From NCBI RefSeq assembly GCF_050262165.1, contig NZ_CP189844.1: 64,000 nucleotides of DNA, one strand, 5' to 3'. The DNA comes from Parvimonas sp015257355 (GTDB lineage: Bacteria; Bacillota; Clostridia; Tissierellales; Peptoniphilaceae). The translations under genes and the position numbers were made by a program. Shown here one piece after another: positions 26,585-34,370 of the stretch. The notes beneath the pieces are model-generated. The model was given only the letters and a program-made list of their open reading frames with translations, searched no databases and was not told where the DNA came from. Within the stretch, counting starts at the first letter, position 1, and the number at the start of each line of letters is the position of its first letter.

Positions 26585-27652
26585 TTATTTTCCTAAAATA
26601 TTTTTTACTTCATCATCTTTTAATTCGTAATTATAAAATAATTTGTAAAATTCTTTTACTTCTTTTTCCATATCATAATTATATATTTCTGGATAAACTA
26701 GATTTCCTAACCATTTCATACCAATTACTCTATTAATTGCTGGTGGTCTACCAAAGAAATTATAAGGTCCAATTGGAGCATAAAATACTTTATTTTCTTT
26801 TACAGCTTTTAAAGTTTTAAAAGTTTCTTCGCCTTTAATTTGGTAAGCTAATTCTTTTGATTCAAATATTAATAAGTCTGGATTTGCCTCTGATAATTTT
26901 TCAAATGGAATTTCATTTCCTGTTCCACCTTGAACCTTTTCTACTGTAATAGCATTTTGAGCACCTATAAATTCAATAATATCTGCGTGAATAGAACCTT
27001 TTGCATTTGCATTAAGTCCTGCTTTTCCTCCACCATAGTATACTTTTTTAACATCTTTAATCTTTGCTTTATTTTCTTCGATTTCTTTATAAGTTTTTTT
27101 GATATATTCTGAAAGTTCCTTTCCTCTTTCTTTATTTCCTAAAACTTCAGCAAGTCTATCAAAAGCTTCTGGTAATTTTTCAAGAGTTAATTCTATGAAA
27201 ACTACAGGAATTTTTAATTGTTCTTGTAATTTATTCAAATCTTCTTCAATTCCCTTTTTCTTTTCACCCATATCAATTATAACATCGGGTTTGGCATTAA
27301 TAACAGCTTCCATGTTAAGATTTGCTTTCTTTCCATAAAACGCTCCAAATTCTGGTAAATTTTTTAATTGATCTGAGACATATTTTTCAGTACCCTTTGA
27401 GAATTTTGATGCAACACCAACTAATTTGTTAGGCACAAAAATATGCAACATAACTTGAGCTGAATTTCCTGATGGTGCAACCCTGTCAATTTTTTGTTTT
27501 AAAGTAACTTCTCTTCCTAAGTCATCTTTAAAAACTCTTGTTTCTTCTTTTGTCTCTGTTTGTTCAGTTTTCTTTTCTGAAGGTTTGGAACAAGCTGTAA
27601 ATAAAAGTCCAAAAGTCAAACAAAGAGCTAAAATTCTTTTAGATTTTTTCAT
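26585..27652 (-). CDS. FecB/BtuF-type substrate-binding lipoprotein
   Basis: 355 residues. Signal peptide with lipobox LLFTACSK, the lipidated residue being Cys21. It has the periplasmic-binding-protein type III fold: FKDDLGREVTLKQKIDRVAPSG, AVINAKPDVIIDMG, IPVVFIELT and FFGRPPAINRVIGMKWLGNLVYPE. These are typical of binders of iron-siderophore, haem or corrinoid. Last gene of permease-ATPase-methyltransferase-binding protein, with a 4-base overlap to the methyltransferase gene. Confidence 0.88.
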   Translation of the reverse strand: MKKSKRILALCLTFGLLFTACSKPSEKKTEQTETKEETRVFKDDLGREVTLKQKIDRVAPSGNSAQVMLHIFVPNKLVGVASKFSKGTEKYVSDQLKNLPEFGAFYGKKANLNMEAVINAKPDVIIDMGEKKKGIEEDLNKLQEQLKIPVVFIELTLEKLPEAFDRLAEVLGNKERGKELSEYIKKTYKEIEENKAKIKDVKKVYYGGGKAGLNANAKGSIHADIIEFIGAQNAITVEKVQGGTGNEIPFEKLSEANPDLLIFESKELAYQIKGEETFKTLKAVKENKVFYAPIGPYNFFGRPPAINRVIGMKWLGNLVYPEIYNYDMEKEVKEFYKLFYNYELKDDEVKNILGK

Positions 27653-28350
27653 ATATCCTCCTTATTTACCACTACAATGGCTGTATTTTTAGGTTTAGAA
27701 TAATATTTTGTAAATACCTCACCATTGTAAGTATAATCTATATCTTTTACATTAGATATCAATTTTTTCCCATCTTCGCCATACCATTTATCTAAGTATT
27801 TTAAAACTTCTTCTTCATCTTTTAATGGTTGACCAAATTCGTATGTTTGCCTATAAATTTTATAAGGAATTTTCCTTTCTTCTAGAAATGTGCAAATATC
27901 TTGAATTGTATTTTTATTACGATTATGAACAATATTTTTTTCGACATCGTTTCGTATTATAATCATCCTTTTATTAAATAAATTATAAAAATTGTAAAAA
28001 TAATCTTCAATATTCCCAAAATGGCTAAATAAAATATTATCTGGTTTCCCAATTTTTTCAACAAGTTCCCCATTATAACAATTAGAACAAATAGTTTTGA
28101 AATTTTTAATATTTTTCTTTGAAATGCTATCTCCAAGAATTCCTAATACATGTTCATCATAATCTACTCCGATTATATCGCTGAAATAATCTGATAATTT
28201 CATAGGTAAAATTCCTAAACCACAGCCAAAATCAACAAGACTTTCTCCTTCTGGAATGATTTTTTTAATTTCCAATTTCATATTATCGTGATATTTAGTA
28301 TATTCTGAAGCTACTAGATACCATTTTATTCTATCTTCATTCCAAAACAT
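27649..28350 (-). CDS. Class I SAM-dependent methyltransferase embedded in metal/corrinoid uptake operon
   Basis: 233 residues. SLVDFGCGLGILPMKLSD followed by IIGVDYDEHVLGIL is a class I SAM-binding motif (about residues 38-65). NILFSHFGNIEDY and the C-terminal TAIVVVNKEDI do not point to a known substrate class. I start at the ATG at 28350, 10 bases after AGGAGG, which overlaps the ATPase gene by 14 bases. Its end overlaps the binding-protein gene by 4. This double overlap implies it belongs functionally with the transporter, perhaps modifying the imported ligand. Confidence 0.72.
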   Translation of the reverse strand: MFWNEDRIKWYLVASEYTKYHDNMKLEIKKIIPEGESLVDFGCGLGILPMKLSDYFSDIIGVDYDEHVLGILGDSISKKNIKNFKTICSNCYNGELVEKIGKPDNILFSHFGNIEDYFYNFYNLFNKRMIIIRNDVEKNIVHNRNKNTIQDICTFLEERKIPYKIYRQTYEFGQPLKDEEEVLKYLDKWYGEDGKKLISNVKDIDYTYNGEVFTKYYSKPKNTAIVVVNKEDI

Positions 28351-29128
28351 AGTCTTTTCTAACCTCCTTATAATCAGGAATACAATACTTACCATCTTGT
28401 GTTTCTATTAGATTTATAGGAACATTGTATAATTTTTCTAATGTTTCTTTATTTAAAATTGAGATAGTCCCAAATTGACTTTCCTTATTTTTCTTAATAA
28501 TTAATATTTTATCAGCATAAGTTAAAGCATGATTTGGATTATGAGTTGTAATTAAAAAACCTATATTTTTTTTCTTTAATGAATTACAAATTTCCATAAT
28601 TTTAAGTTGGTTTCCATAATCTAGATTAGCAATAGGCTCATCCATAAAAATATAATTATTAGCTTGTAACAATGCTCTTGCAATTAGCACAAGCTGTCTT
28701 TCTCCACCACTAATTTGTCTATAATTTTTATCTTTTAAATACGAAATTCCTAAAGTTTTTAAAAACTCAACAGATTTTTCATAATCTTCCTTAGTCGTTT
28801 TATAAAAAAATCCATCTTTTTTAGAATAATTTCCCATTAATATAACATCAATAACCTTATAATCAAAAGCTGGAAAATGAATCTGTGGAATATATGAAAT
28901 AAATCTCGAAAGTTTTTTACTATCTAATTCTTTTAAATCAAAATCATCAATAATTACATTTCCATTTTTAATAGGAATTAGTTTTAAAAGTGCTTTTAAT
29001 AAAGTTGATTTTCCAGCCCCATTTTCTCCTAAAATGCAGATTATCTCTCCTTTATTTAATGAAAAACTAATATCTTTTAATATTTCATTCTTCCCATAAA
29101 AAACATTTAAATTTTTAACCTCTATCAT
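28337..29128 (-). CDS. FecE/BtuD-type ABC transporter ATPase
   Basis: 263 residues. Walker A GENGAGKST (~35), signature QISGGERQLVLIARAL, Walker B NYIFMDEPIANLD and switch LITTHNP are all intact. Sequence type is that of ATPases driving FecCD permeases for siderophore, haem or cobamide import. Overlaps the permease gene by 14 bases and the methyltransferase gene by 14 bases. Confidence 0.92.
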   Translation of the reverse strand: MIEVKNLNVFYGKNEILKDISFSLNKGEIICILGENGAGKSTLLKALLKLIPIKNGNVIIDDFDLKELDSKKLSRFISYIPQIHFPAFDYKVIDVILMGNYSKKDGFFYKTTKEDYEKSVEFLKTLGISYLKDKNYRQISGGERQLVLIARALLQANNYIFMDEPIANLDYGNQLKIMEICNSLKKKNIGFLITTHNPNHALTYADKILIIKKNKESQFGTISILNKETLEKLYNVPINLIETQDGKYCIPDYKEVRKDYVLE

Positions 29129-30131
29129 AATCTCTACCTTTTTTATAAATCAAATACAAGAATATTGGAGCTCCGATAAAAGAAGTAACTATTCCAATTG
29201 GAATTTCTGATGTAGTAATATTTCTACATAAAATATCTACTACAAGTAAAAAACTTGCCCCTAAAAGACCTGATGCTGGTATTACAAATCTATAATCGTC
29301 CCCAAAAATAAGTCTTGCAAAATGTGGAATTATTAGACCAATCCACCCAATTACTCCTGTTACAGCAACACTTGATGCTGTCATTAATGTAGCAAAAAAT
29401 ATTATAATAAATCTTATTTTTTCAGTATTAAGTCCAAGTGTTTTTGCCTCTTCTTCTCCCATTGTAAATATATTAATTTCAATCTTATATAAATTTGAAA
29501 CGATAAGTCCGATTACAATTGGGAAAAATATAAATTTAAAATCTATCATTTTTACTGATGCAAAAGAGCCCATCAACCAATATGTTATGCTTGGAAGCTG
29601 ATTTTCTGTATCTGCAACAAGTTTTACAAAAGATATTAAAGAAGAAAATAAACTACCTATCATCATTCCAGTTAAAATAAGCCCTAAAATTCTATCACTT
29701 CTAAAAATTTTACTTAAAGTATAAGTTACAAAAACAGAAAGAATTCCTAAACTAAAAGATAAAAGTGTTATTTCAAAAAAATTAAAATACATAAGTATTC
29801 CAAAAGCACAGCCAAAAGCTGCAGCTTGTGTAGTTCCCAAAATATCGGGACTTACCATAGGATTTTTTAAAAGACCTTGATATAACGCTCCACTTGTTGA
29901 AATTCCAGCTCCAACAAGTATAGTACATAATACACGGGGAATCCTTATATTCCAAATAACTGTACTTGCAGGTGAATTATCAACTATTCCATAAAAAATT
30001 CTATCTATAATCACTTTTATTACATCAAAAAATTTAATTGGATATCTTCCAATACTAAAAGACATAATAAAAGATAAAATCAAAAAAAATACTAAAAATA
30101 TAAATTTTATTCTTGTCTTTTTTTCAGTCAT
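29115..30131 (-). CDS. FecCD-family ABC permease
   Basis: 338 residues, about nine to ten membrane helices. RIPRVLCTILVGAGISTSGALYQGLLKNPMVSPDILGTTQAAAFG and the coupling-helix region GVIGWIGLIIPHFARLIFGDDYR are diagnostic of FecCD/BtuC permeases (positions about 65-110 and 265-290). Start at the ATG at 30131 (MTEKKT), 9 bases after GGAG. First gene of the uptake operon, controlled by a strong promoter. Confidence 0.92.
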   Translation of the reverse strand: MTEKKTRIKFIFLVFFLILSFIMSFSIGRYPIKFFDVIKVIIDRIFYGIVDNSPASTVIWNIRIPRVLCTILVGAGISTSGALYQGLLKNPMVSPDILGTTQAAAFGCAFGILMYFNFFEITLLSFSLGILSVFVTYTLSKIFRSDRILGLILTGMMIGSLFSSLISFVKLVADTENQLPSITYWLMGSFASVKMIDFKFIFFPIVIGLIVSNLYKIEINIFTMGEEEAKTLGLNTEKIRFIIIFFATLMTASSVAVTGVIGWIGLIIPHFARLIFGDDYRFVIPASGLLGASFLLVVDILCRNITTSEIPIGIVTSFIGAPIFLYLIYKKGRDYDRG

Positions 30132-30165
30132 TTCTATCTTCTCCAAAAACTATAACGTTATATAG

Positions 30166-30194
30166 ATTATAAAGTATTAATATGAAAAAGTCAA
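30166..30194 (-). promoter_or_regulatory. Promoter of the FecCD-type uptake operon
   Basis: TTGACT (30189-30194), 17-bp spacer, TATAAT (30166-30171), 35 bases before the permease ATG. Confidence 0.8.
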
Positions 30195-30249
30195 TTAAAT
30201 TATTAATTATTCATATATAAAATTTTAAAATTTAATTAAACAATTAATA

Positions 30250-30277
30250 TTCGCAAGATATTATAGTTTTTAGCGAA
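30250..30277. promoter_or_regulatory. Inverted repeat between divergent promoters
   Basis: TTCGC (30250-30254) and GCGAA (30273-30277) form an inverted repeat 23 bp centre to centre, midway between the minus promoter at 30166 and the plus promoter at 30295. Possible operator; no match to a Fur box that I recognise. Confidence 0.3.
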
Positions 30278-30294
30278 CTTTTTCACAGAAAAAC

Positions 30295-30323
30295 TTGACA
30301 GTTATAAATATATATGATATGCT
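30295..30323 (+). promoter_or_regulatory. Promoter of the paired small membrane proteins
   Basis: Consensus TTGACA (30295-30300), 17-bp spacer, TATGCT (30318-30323), about 40 bases before the first ATG. Confidence 0.6.
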
Positions 30324-30364
30324 CACTTTAGAAATATATTGTGTAAAAAATAGGAGGTTCTGTT

Positions 30365-30565
30365 ATGACATCAAAAGAATTATATCTTAGAATATTATTT
30401 ACTATTCTAATAATTCAAAGTGTATATATTCATAAAAAATATGTTGTACCGACATTAAAAAATAATGGGACTTATGAAGGATATAAATTGTATTTAAGAA
30501 TTGGGTTAACAGTTGTTACTTCGATTGTACTTTATATGGCGTACATTTTGTTTCTCGCCCGATAA
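30365..30565 (+). CDS. Small two-helix membrane protein, paralogue 1
   Basis: 66 residues starting MTSKELYLRILF. Two hydrophobic segments (about 7-22 and 46-63) flank a basic loop with HKKYVVPTLK. It follows AGGAGG at 7 bases and a consensus promoter, so it is expressed. The next gene encodes a protein of identical length and similar plan (MTSREWFLFVL, KKFVIPSIE), so the pair arose by duplication. No family recognised. Candidates include a small transporter accessory or a toxic peptide, but nothing shows this. Confidence 0.75.
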   Translation: MTSKELYLRILFTILIIQSVYIHKKYVVPTLKNNGTYEGYKLYLRIGLTVVTSIVLYMAYILFLAR

Positions 30566-30604
30566 ACTCTTATAAAAAATATATGAAAATTTGGAGGTGC
30601 TATT

Positions 30605-30805
30605 ATGACATCAAGAGAATGGTTTCTTTTTGTGTTATCTTGTATTATGATTTTTAATATACAGATACTTTATAAAAAATTTGTAATACCTAGTATAGAA
30701 AAAGAAAAAAATATATCACTTAAAAAATTTGTAATATATAGTAGAATTGTATATTTTATAATTGTTGTAGGCTTACTTTATTTTATGATATTTTTTAGGT
30801 ATTAA
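30605..30805 (+). CDS. Small two-helix membrane protein, paralogue 2
   Basis: 66 residues starting MTSREWFLFVLS. Same layout as its upstream neighbour: helix, basic KKFVIPSIE loop, second helix near the C-terminus ending FFRY. Preceded by GGAGG with 7-base spacing and only 39 bases after the first stop, so the two form a mini-operon. Overall identity to paralogue 1 is low apart from MTS(K/R)E and KK(Y/F)V(V/I)P. Function unknown. Followed by repeat copy 3 and a bidirectional terminator. Confidence 0.75.
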   Translation: MTSREWFLFVLSCIMIFNIQILYKKFVIPSIEKEKNISLKKFVIYSRIVYFIIVVGLLYFMIFFRY

Positions 30806-30850
30806 TCTTAATGTATAATTTCAAAATTTATATATAAATAGCATAAAAAA

Positions 30851-30912
30851 ATCCCACCTTTCCACGATGCTTCGCTCCGGGTTGGTTCCTGGTAACCTTA
30901 TTGCTTCACAAT
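30851..30912 (+). repeat. Intergenic double-hairpin repeat, copy 3
   Basis: TCCCACCTTTCCACGATGC, TTCG, then a decayed right arm (CTCCGGGTTGG) and TTCCTGGTAACCTTATTGCTTCACAAT. It lies in the 3' region of the small membrane protein operon and is the left part of the ~185-bp block that recurs at 31643. Confidence 0.75.
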
Positions 30913-30948
30913 AAAAAAAGTAATGTTTTTGTTAACATTACTTTTTTC
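30913..30948. terminator. Bidirectional terminator, duplicated copy A
   Basis: AAAAGTAATGTT/AACATTACTTTT hairpin with A and T runs on either side; nearly identical to the one at 31702. Confidence 0.8.
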
Positions 30949-30986
30949 ATATAATAATAATATACATTGTAAAAAATTTTTCTCTA

Positions 30987-31043
30987 TTAGTCATTCAGAC
31001 TTAAAAATTCTTCTAATGTAAGTTTGTTTTTTAAATTATTCAT
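30987..31043 (-). pseudogene. Remnant of the 3' end of the VanY-like gene
   Basis: Translates MNNLKNKLTLEEFLSLND and stop, matching the last residues of the VanY-like protein (IIKNKLTLEEFLRLND, ending at 31776). The following terminator and repeat element also match. Nothing else of the gene remains, and no ribosome binding site precedes the ATG. It is the 3' stub of a former duplicate, directly after the stop of the 145-residue gene. Confidence 0.75.
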
Positions 31044-31047
31044 ACTT

Positions 31048-31485
31048 CTATAACTCTTCAATTTTAAAATGTTCTAATTCTCTATCACTTCTTACAATAT
31101 ATTGTTTATTTGCACGAAAATTAAATTCTATTTTTTCTTCAAATAATACATTATCAATCTTACTTTTATAATATTGATTCACTCTTTGTACATTAACTTC
31201 ATGTATTCCCTTAGCTATTAACATTTTATTATTAAAACAAAAAAGAGCTATTTTTGAGAAATGAAGATACTCTCCATCAACATGCGAAATTCTTATCCCT
31301 CTAGTTCCAATAACATTTTCTTTAGGATAATCATTTCTATTTACTCTTTCAAAATAGACTACAGCATATTCTGGATTTTGGCGTTTCCAAGATCTTATTT
31401 TTAGATTATATATATAAAATACTATACCTAAAGTAAATAAAAAAAATAATATACAAACTATTAAAAAAACAACTACTCCTATCAT
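31048..31485 (-). CDS. Uncharacterised single-pass membrane protein
   Basis: 145 residues: a strongly hydrophobic N-terminal helix (about 3-27) followed by a soluble, mostly basic and beta-rich domain (SWKRQNPEYAVVYFERVNRND, GTRGIRISHVDGEYLHF, FNFRANKQYIVRSDREL). I do not recognise a family. An AGGG-type ribosome binding site (complement TCCCTTT) precedes the ATG. It lies between the two copies of a ~185-bp duplicated block, with a vanY remnant after its stop. It may therefore have been inserted into, or have replaced, a former vanY duplicate. Confidence 0.7.
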   Translation of the reverse strand: MIGVVVFLIVCILFFLFTLGIVFYIYNLKIRSWKRQNPEYAVVYFERVNRNDYPKENVIGTRGIRISHVDGEYLHFSKIALFCFNNKMLIAKGIHEVNVQRVNQYYKSKIDNVLFEEKIEFNFRANKQYIVRSDRELEHFKIEEL

Positions 31486-31623
31486 ATTATTCCCTTTCTT
31501 TTTTCTTCTAAAATTAATTAATTTTTATCATTGTATCATAATATACAATATGAATCAAATACAAAAAAGTTTAGAAACTTCTTTAAAGTACAATAGTAAA
31601 TATATTTACATATTATTATTTAT

Positions 31624-31701
31624 GTTTAATAACTAATGAGAACCCCACCCTTTCACGATGCTTCGCATCAGGTGGGTTCCTGCAAACCTTGTTGTTTCAC
31701 A
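31624..31701 (+). repeat. Intergenic double-hairpin repeat, copy 4 (best preserved)
   Basis: CCCACC (31644-31649) pairs with GGTGGG (31671-31676) around GATGC-TTC-GCATC. TTCCTGCAAACC and TTGTTGTTTCACAA follow. The preceding GTTTAATAA and GAGAACCCC also match copy 1, so the element starts before the outer stem. Confidence 0.85.
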
Positions 31702-31826
31702 ATAAAAAAGTAATGTTTTCATTAACATTACTTTTTTCATATAATAATTTTATACATTGTAAAAATTTTTCTATATTAGTCGTTCAGTCTTAAAAATTCT
31801 TCTAATGTAAGTTTGTTTTTTATTAT
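31643..31826. repeat. ~185-bp direct repeat, copy B (copy A is 30851-31034)
   Basis: The two blocks share the double-hairpin element, the AAGTAATGTT...AACATTACTT terminator, TTTTTTCATATAATAAT, ATACATTGTAAAAA and the last coding bases of the VanY-like gene. They match with scattered substitutions and small indels. Copy B contains the true vanY 3' end; copy A has lost the rest of the gene. Confidence 0.85.
31702..31738 (-). terminator. Terminator after the VanY-like gene, copy B
   Basis: AAAAAGTAATGTT/AACATTACTTTTTT hairpin, T run on both strands. Confidence 0.8.
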
Positions 31827-32666
31827 TTTGTTCGCATTTTCTACTCCAACATAGCGGAAATGCCAAGGTTCAAATCTAAAATTAGTTTTATCTTCTTGGT
31901 TTTCAGGATAGCGAAGAATAAATCCATACTTATGAGCATTTTTGGTAAGCCATTTAAATTCTTCTGTATCTTTAAATTCTTCTTTTAGATTTGTTGCCTC
32001 ATCTTTACCAAAAATATCTATACTTTGTCCAATTTGTGATTCATTATGCCCTGCAGTAGCATATAAAGCATAATTTACATTTCTATCAGACTTAGGAGCG
32101 CTTTTATGAAGTTCTTTTTGTTCGTCATAGCTTATATAAGATTTATATAAATCTAAAGTTATTTTTTCTCTATTTGCATCAATTTTCATTAATTCAAATT
32201 GTTTTTCAACAAATTTATCAAATTTAGGATCAAAATCACTTGGTAATCCATACTCAGTATTAACTAATAAAATACCTTTTATTACTTTGAAATTTTTATC
32301 TTTAGATACATTCTCTATATTTTTACTTTTTACAAAATAAAATTTTTCGCCAAGTTTTATTTTACTTACACCGTCTTTATATCCAAATACTTCAACATAT
32401 TTATTTTTTTCTATTTTCCCATTTTCTTTTTGTAAATCAGAACTATCATAAATAGATGTTTTTTCAACAGTTTTTGCATAATTTGTTAAACTTTCTGAAA
32501 AATCAGACACTTCTGGTATGCTTATATTTTCAAAATTATAAGGCATCTTCTTTTCGTTTTCTAATTTTTTGTTTTTATTTTGAACATAAAAAAATATTAT
32601 TGAAGTAATTATTATTATAAAAATTGATGAAATGATAATAACTTTTCCATTTTTTACTTTTTTCAA
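31776..32666 (-). CDS. VanY-like D,D-carboxypeptidase homologue (M15B) with altered zinc site
   Basis: 296 residues: membrane anchor (about 9-28), an SH3-like wall-binding region (KNKYVEVFGYKDGVSKIKLGEK, ~85-115) and a C-terminal M15 peptidase domain. The domain ends in FRFEPWHFRYVG, the usual second zinc-His motif. The first motif, normally SxHxxGxAxD, reads NESQIGQSID here, so the first zinc His is Ser and only Asp is kept. A His two residues earlier (GHNES) might substitute. The enzyme may be inactive or changed in specificity. Follows rpmF; its 3' end is duplicated at 30987. Confidence 0.82.
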   Translation of the reverse strand: MKKVKNGKVIIISSIFIIIITSIIFFYVQNKNKKLENEKKMPYNFENISIPEVSDFSESLTNYAKTVEKTSIYDSSDLQKENGKIEKNKYVEVFGYKDGVSKIKLGEKFYFVKSKNIENVSKDKNFKVIKGILLVNTEYGLPSDFDPKFDKFVEKQFELMKIDANREKITLDLYKSYISYDEQKELHKSAPKSDRNVNYALYATAGHNESQIGQSIDIFGKDEATNLKEEFKDTEEFKWLTKNAHKYGFILRYPENQEDKTNFRFEPWHFRYVGVENANKIIKNKLTLEEFLRLND

Positions 32667-32703
32667 AATTACCCTCTATCTTTTCTACATTAATATATAA
32701 TTA

Positions 32704-32729
32704 AAGGGATTTAGAAAACTAAATCCCTT
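32704..32729 (-). terminator. Terminator after rpmF
   Basis: AAGGGATTTAG/CTAAATCCCTT hairpin just downstream of the rpmF stop. Confidence 0.75.
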
Positions 32730-32739
32730 AAACTACTTT

Positions 32740-32919
32740 TTATTCAACATCTAATACTTTTCTTCCTTTATACATTCCTGTGTCAGGATTAACTCTGTGA
32801 GGTACAACCAATTCATTAGTTTCAGGATCTCTAACTAGAGCCACTTTAGGTAGTCTATATGAAGATGCTCTTCTTTTGTCTCTTTTTGCTTTTGAAGTTT
32901 TTCTCTTTGGTACTGCCAT
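32740..32919 (-). CDS. rpmF: Ribosomal protein bL32
   Basis: 59 residues, MAVPKRKTSKAKRDKRRASS, the conserved N-terminus of L32, ending YKGRKVLDVE. There are no zinc-binding Cys pairs, so this is the Cys-minus form. ATG at 32919, 8 bases after GAGGAGG. The usual upstream partner yceD/DUF177 is absent; ackA precedes it, but a perfect promoter lies between them. Confidence 0.95.
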   Translation of the reverse strand: MAVPKRKTSKAKRDKRRASSYRLPKVALVRDPETNELVVPHRVNPDTGMYKGRKVLDVE

Positions 32920-32979
32920 TAATAACACCTCCTCTGAATTTTATAACATATACCTCCGTTTCAAACGGATAACAGAAGT

Positions 32980-33008
32980 ATTATACTACAAAAAAATTAA
33001 TTTGTCAA
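32980..33008 (-). promoter_or_regulatory. Full-consensus promoter of rpmF
   Basis: TTGACA (33003-33008), 17-bp spacer, TATAAT (32980-32985). The leader contains a CCGTTT/AAACGG hairpin (32956-32969). Confidence 0.9.
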
Positions 33009-33010
33009 CA

Positions 33011-34198
33011 TTATTTTACTAAATTCATAGTATCTCTCGCAATCATTAATTCTTCATTTGTAGGAACAACTAAAACTTTTACTCTTGAGTTATCAGCTGA
33101 AATAATAGCTTCTTCTCTTGTGTCATTCTTAGCATCATCAATAATGATTCCATATTCTTCCATATTTTCTAATATTAATTTACGCATTGAAGCTGAATTT
33201 TCTCCAATACCACCTGCAAATGAAATAGCATCAATATGACCTAATTCTGCCATAAATCCACCTACATATCTTCTTACTCTAGTAATAAACATATCTAATG
33301 CAAGTTGAGCTCTTTCATTTCCTTTTTCAGCAGCTTCTTCTAAATCTCTAAAATCTGAACTTAATCCAGAAACTCCTAGAACTCCGGATTTTTTATTTAA
33401 AATTTGATTCATTTCATCAGCTGAATATCCTTTTTCATTCATTAAGAATGTCATAACTGTAGGGTCAATATCCCCACTTCTTGTTCCCATTAAAAGACCT
33501 TCTAACGGAGTTAATCCCATTGTTGTATCATAACATTCTCCGTTTTTAATTGCTGCGATTGATGATCCATTTCCTAAATGAACAGTTATAACATTTAAGT
33601 TTTTCTTGTCTGTATTTAATAATTCAGCAGTTCTTAAAGTTACATATCTATGGCTTGTTCCATGGAAACCGAATTTTCTAAGTCTATAATCTTCATAGTA
33701 TTCATAAGGAATCGCATACATAAATGTTCTTGCAGGCATAGTTTGATGGAATGCTGTATCAAATACTGCAACATTTTTCTTTCCTGGAACTAAGCTTTCA
33801 CAAGCTTCAATACCCATTAAGTTTGCAGGGTTATGTAGCGGTCCAAATTTAATAAATTCTTTAACTTTTGCTTTAACATTTTCATCAATTATACATGAAG
33901 CAGTTAATTTATCTCCACCGTGAAGTACTCTGTGTCCAATTGCATTAACTTCATCTAAGCTTTTAACAACTCCGTATTTTTCGTCAACAAGAGCATCAAA
34001 TACATGTTTAATAGCTGCTGTATGATCTTTCATAGCTTCTTCAACAACTAATTTTTCACTTCCAACTTTGTGAGTTAATTTTGAACCTTCAATACCAATT
34101 CTTTCAACTAATCCTTTACATAATACACTTTCATCAGTCATATCAAATAATTGATATTTTAAAGATGAACTTCCACAGTTAATAACTAAAATTTTCAT
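33011..34198 (-). CDS. ackA: Acetate kinase
   Basis: 395 residues. Makes ATP and acetate from acetyl phosphate, the main energy-yielding step of acetogenic fermentation. The N-terminal MKILVINCGSSSLKYQLFDM, GHRVLHGGDK, FDTAFHQTMP and HLGNGSSIAAIKNG motifs are all intact. ATG at 34198 follows AGGAGG by 6 bases. No pta gene is adjacent. Confidence 0.97.
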   Translation of the reverse strand: MKILVINCGSSSLKYQLFDMTDESVLCKGLVERIGIEGSKLTHKVGSEKLVVEEAMKDHTAAIKHVFDALVDEKYGVVKSLDEVNAIGHRVLHGGDKLTASCIIDENVKAKVKEFIKFGPLHNPANLMGIEACESLVPGKKNVAVFDTAFHQTMPARTFMYAIPYEYYEDYRLRKFGFHGTSHRYVTLRTAELLNTDKKNLNVITVHLGNGSSIAAIKNGECYDTTMGLTPLEGLLMGTRSGDIDPTVMTFLMNEKGYSADEMNQILNKKSGVLGVSGLSSDFRDLEEAAEKGNERAQLALDMFITRVRRYVGGFMAELGHIDAISFAGGIGENSASMRKLILENMEEYGIIIDDAKNDTREEAIISADNSRVKVLVVPTNEELMIARDTMNLVK

Positions 34199-34244
34199 TA
34201 ATGTCCTCCTAAATTGTTTAAAAACATATTTTACATACATAAAT

Positions 34245-34273
34245 ATTTTACTATTTTGAGCTTAATAAGTCAA
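34245..34273 (-). promoter_or_regulatory. Promoter of ackA
   Basis: TTGACT (34268-34273), 17-bp spacer, TAAAAT (34245-34250). Confidence 0.75.
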
Positions 34274-34334
34274 TACAATTTTATATTATTATAAAAAATC
34301 TAAAAATTTTTTAATAAAAAATTATAAAACAAAA

Positions 34335-34360
34335 AACAGAAATTCTTTAGAATTTCTGTT
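34335..34360 (-). terminator. Terminator after plsY
   Basis: AACAGAAATTCT/AGAATTTCTGTT hairpin followed by TTTTTT on the minus strand. Confidence 0.85.
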
Positions 34361-34370
34361 TATAATTTTC

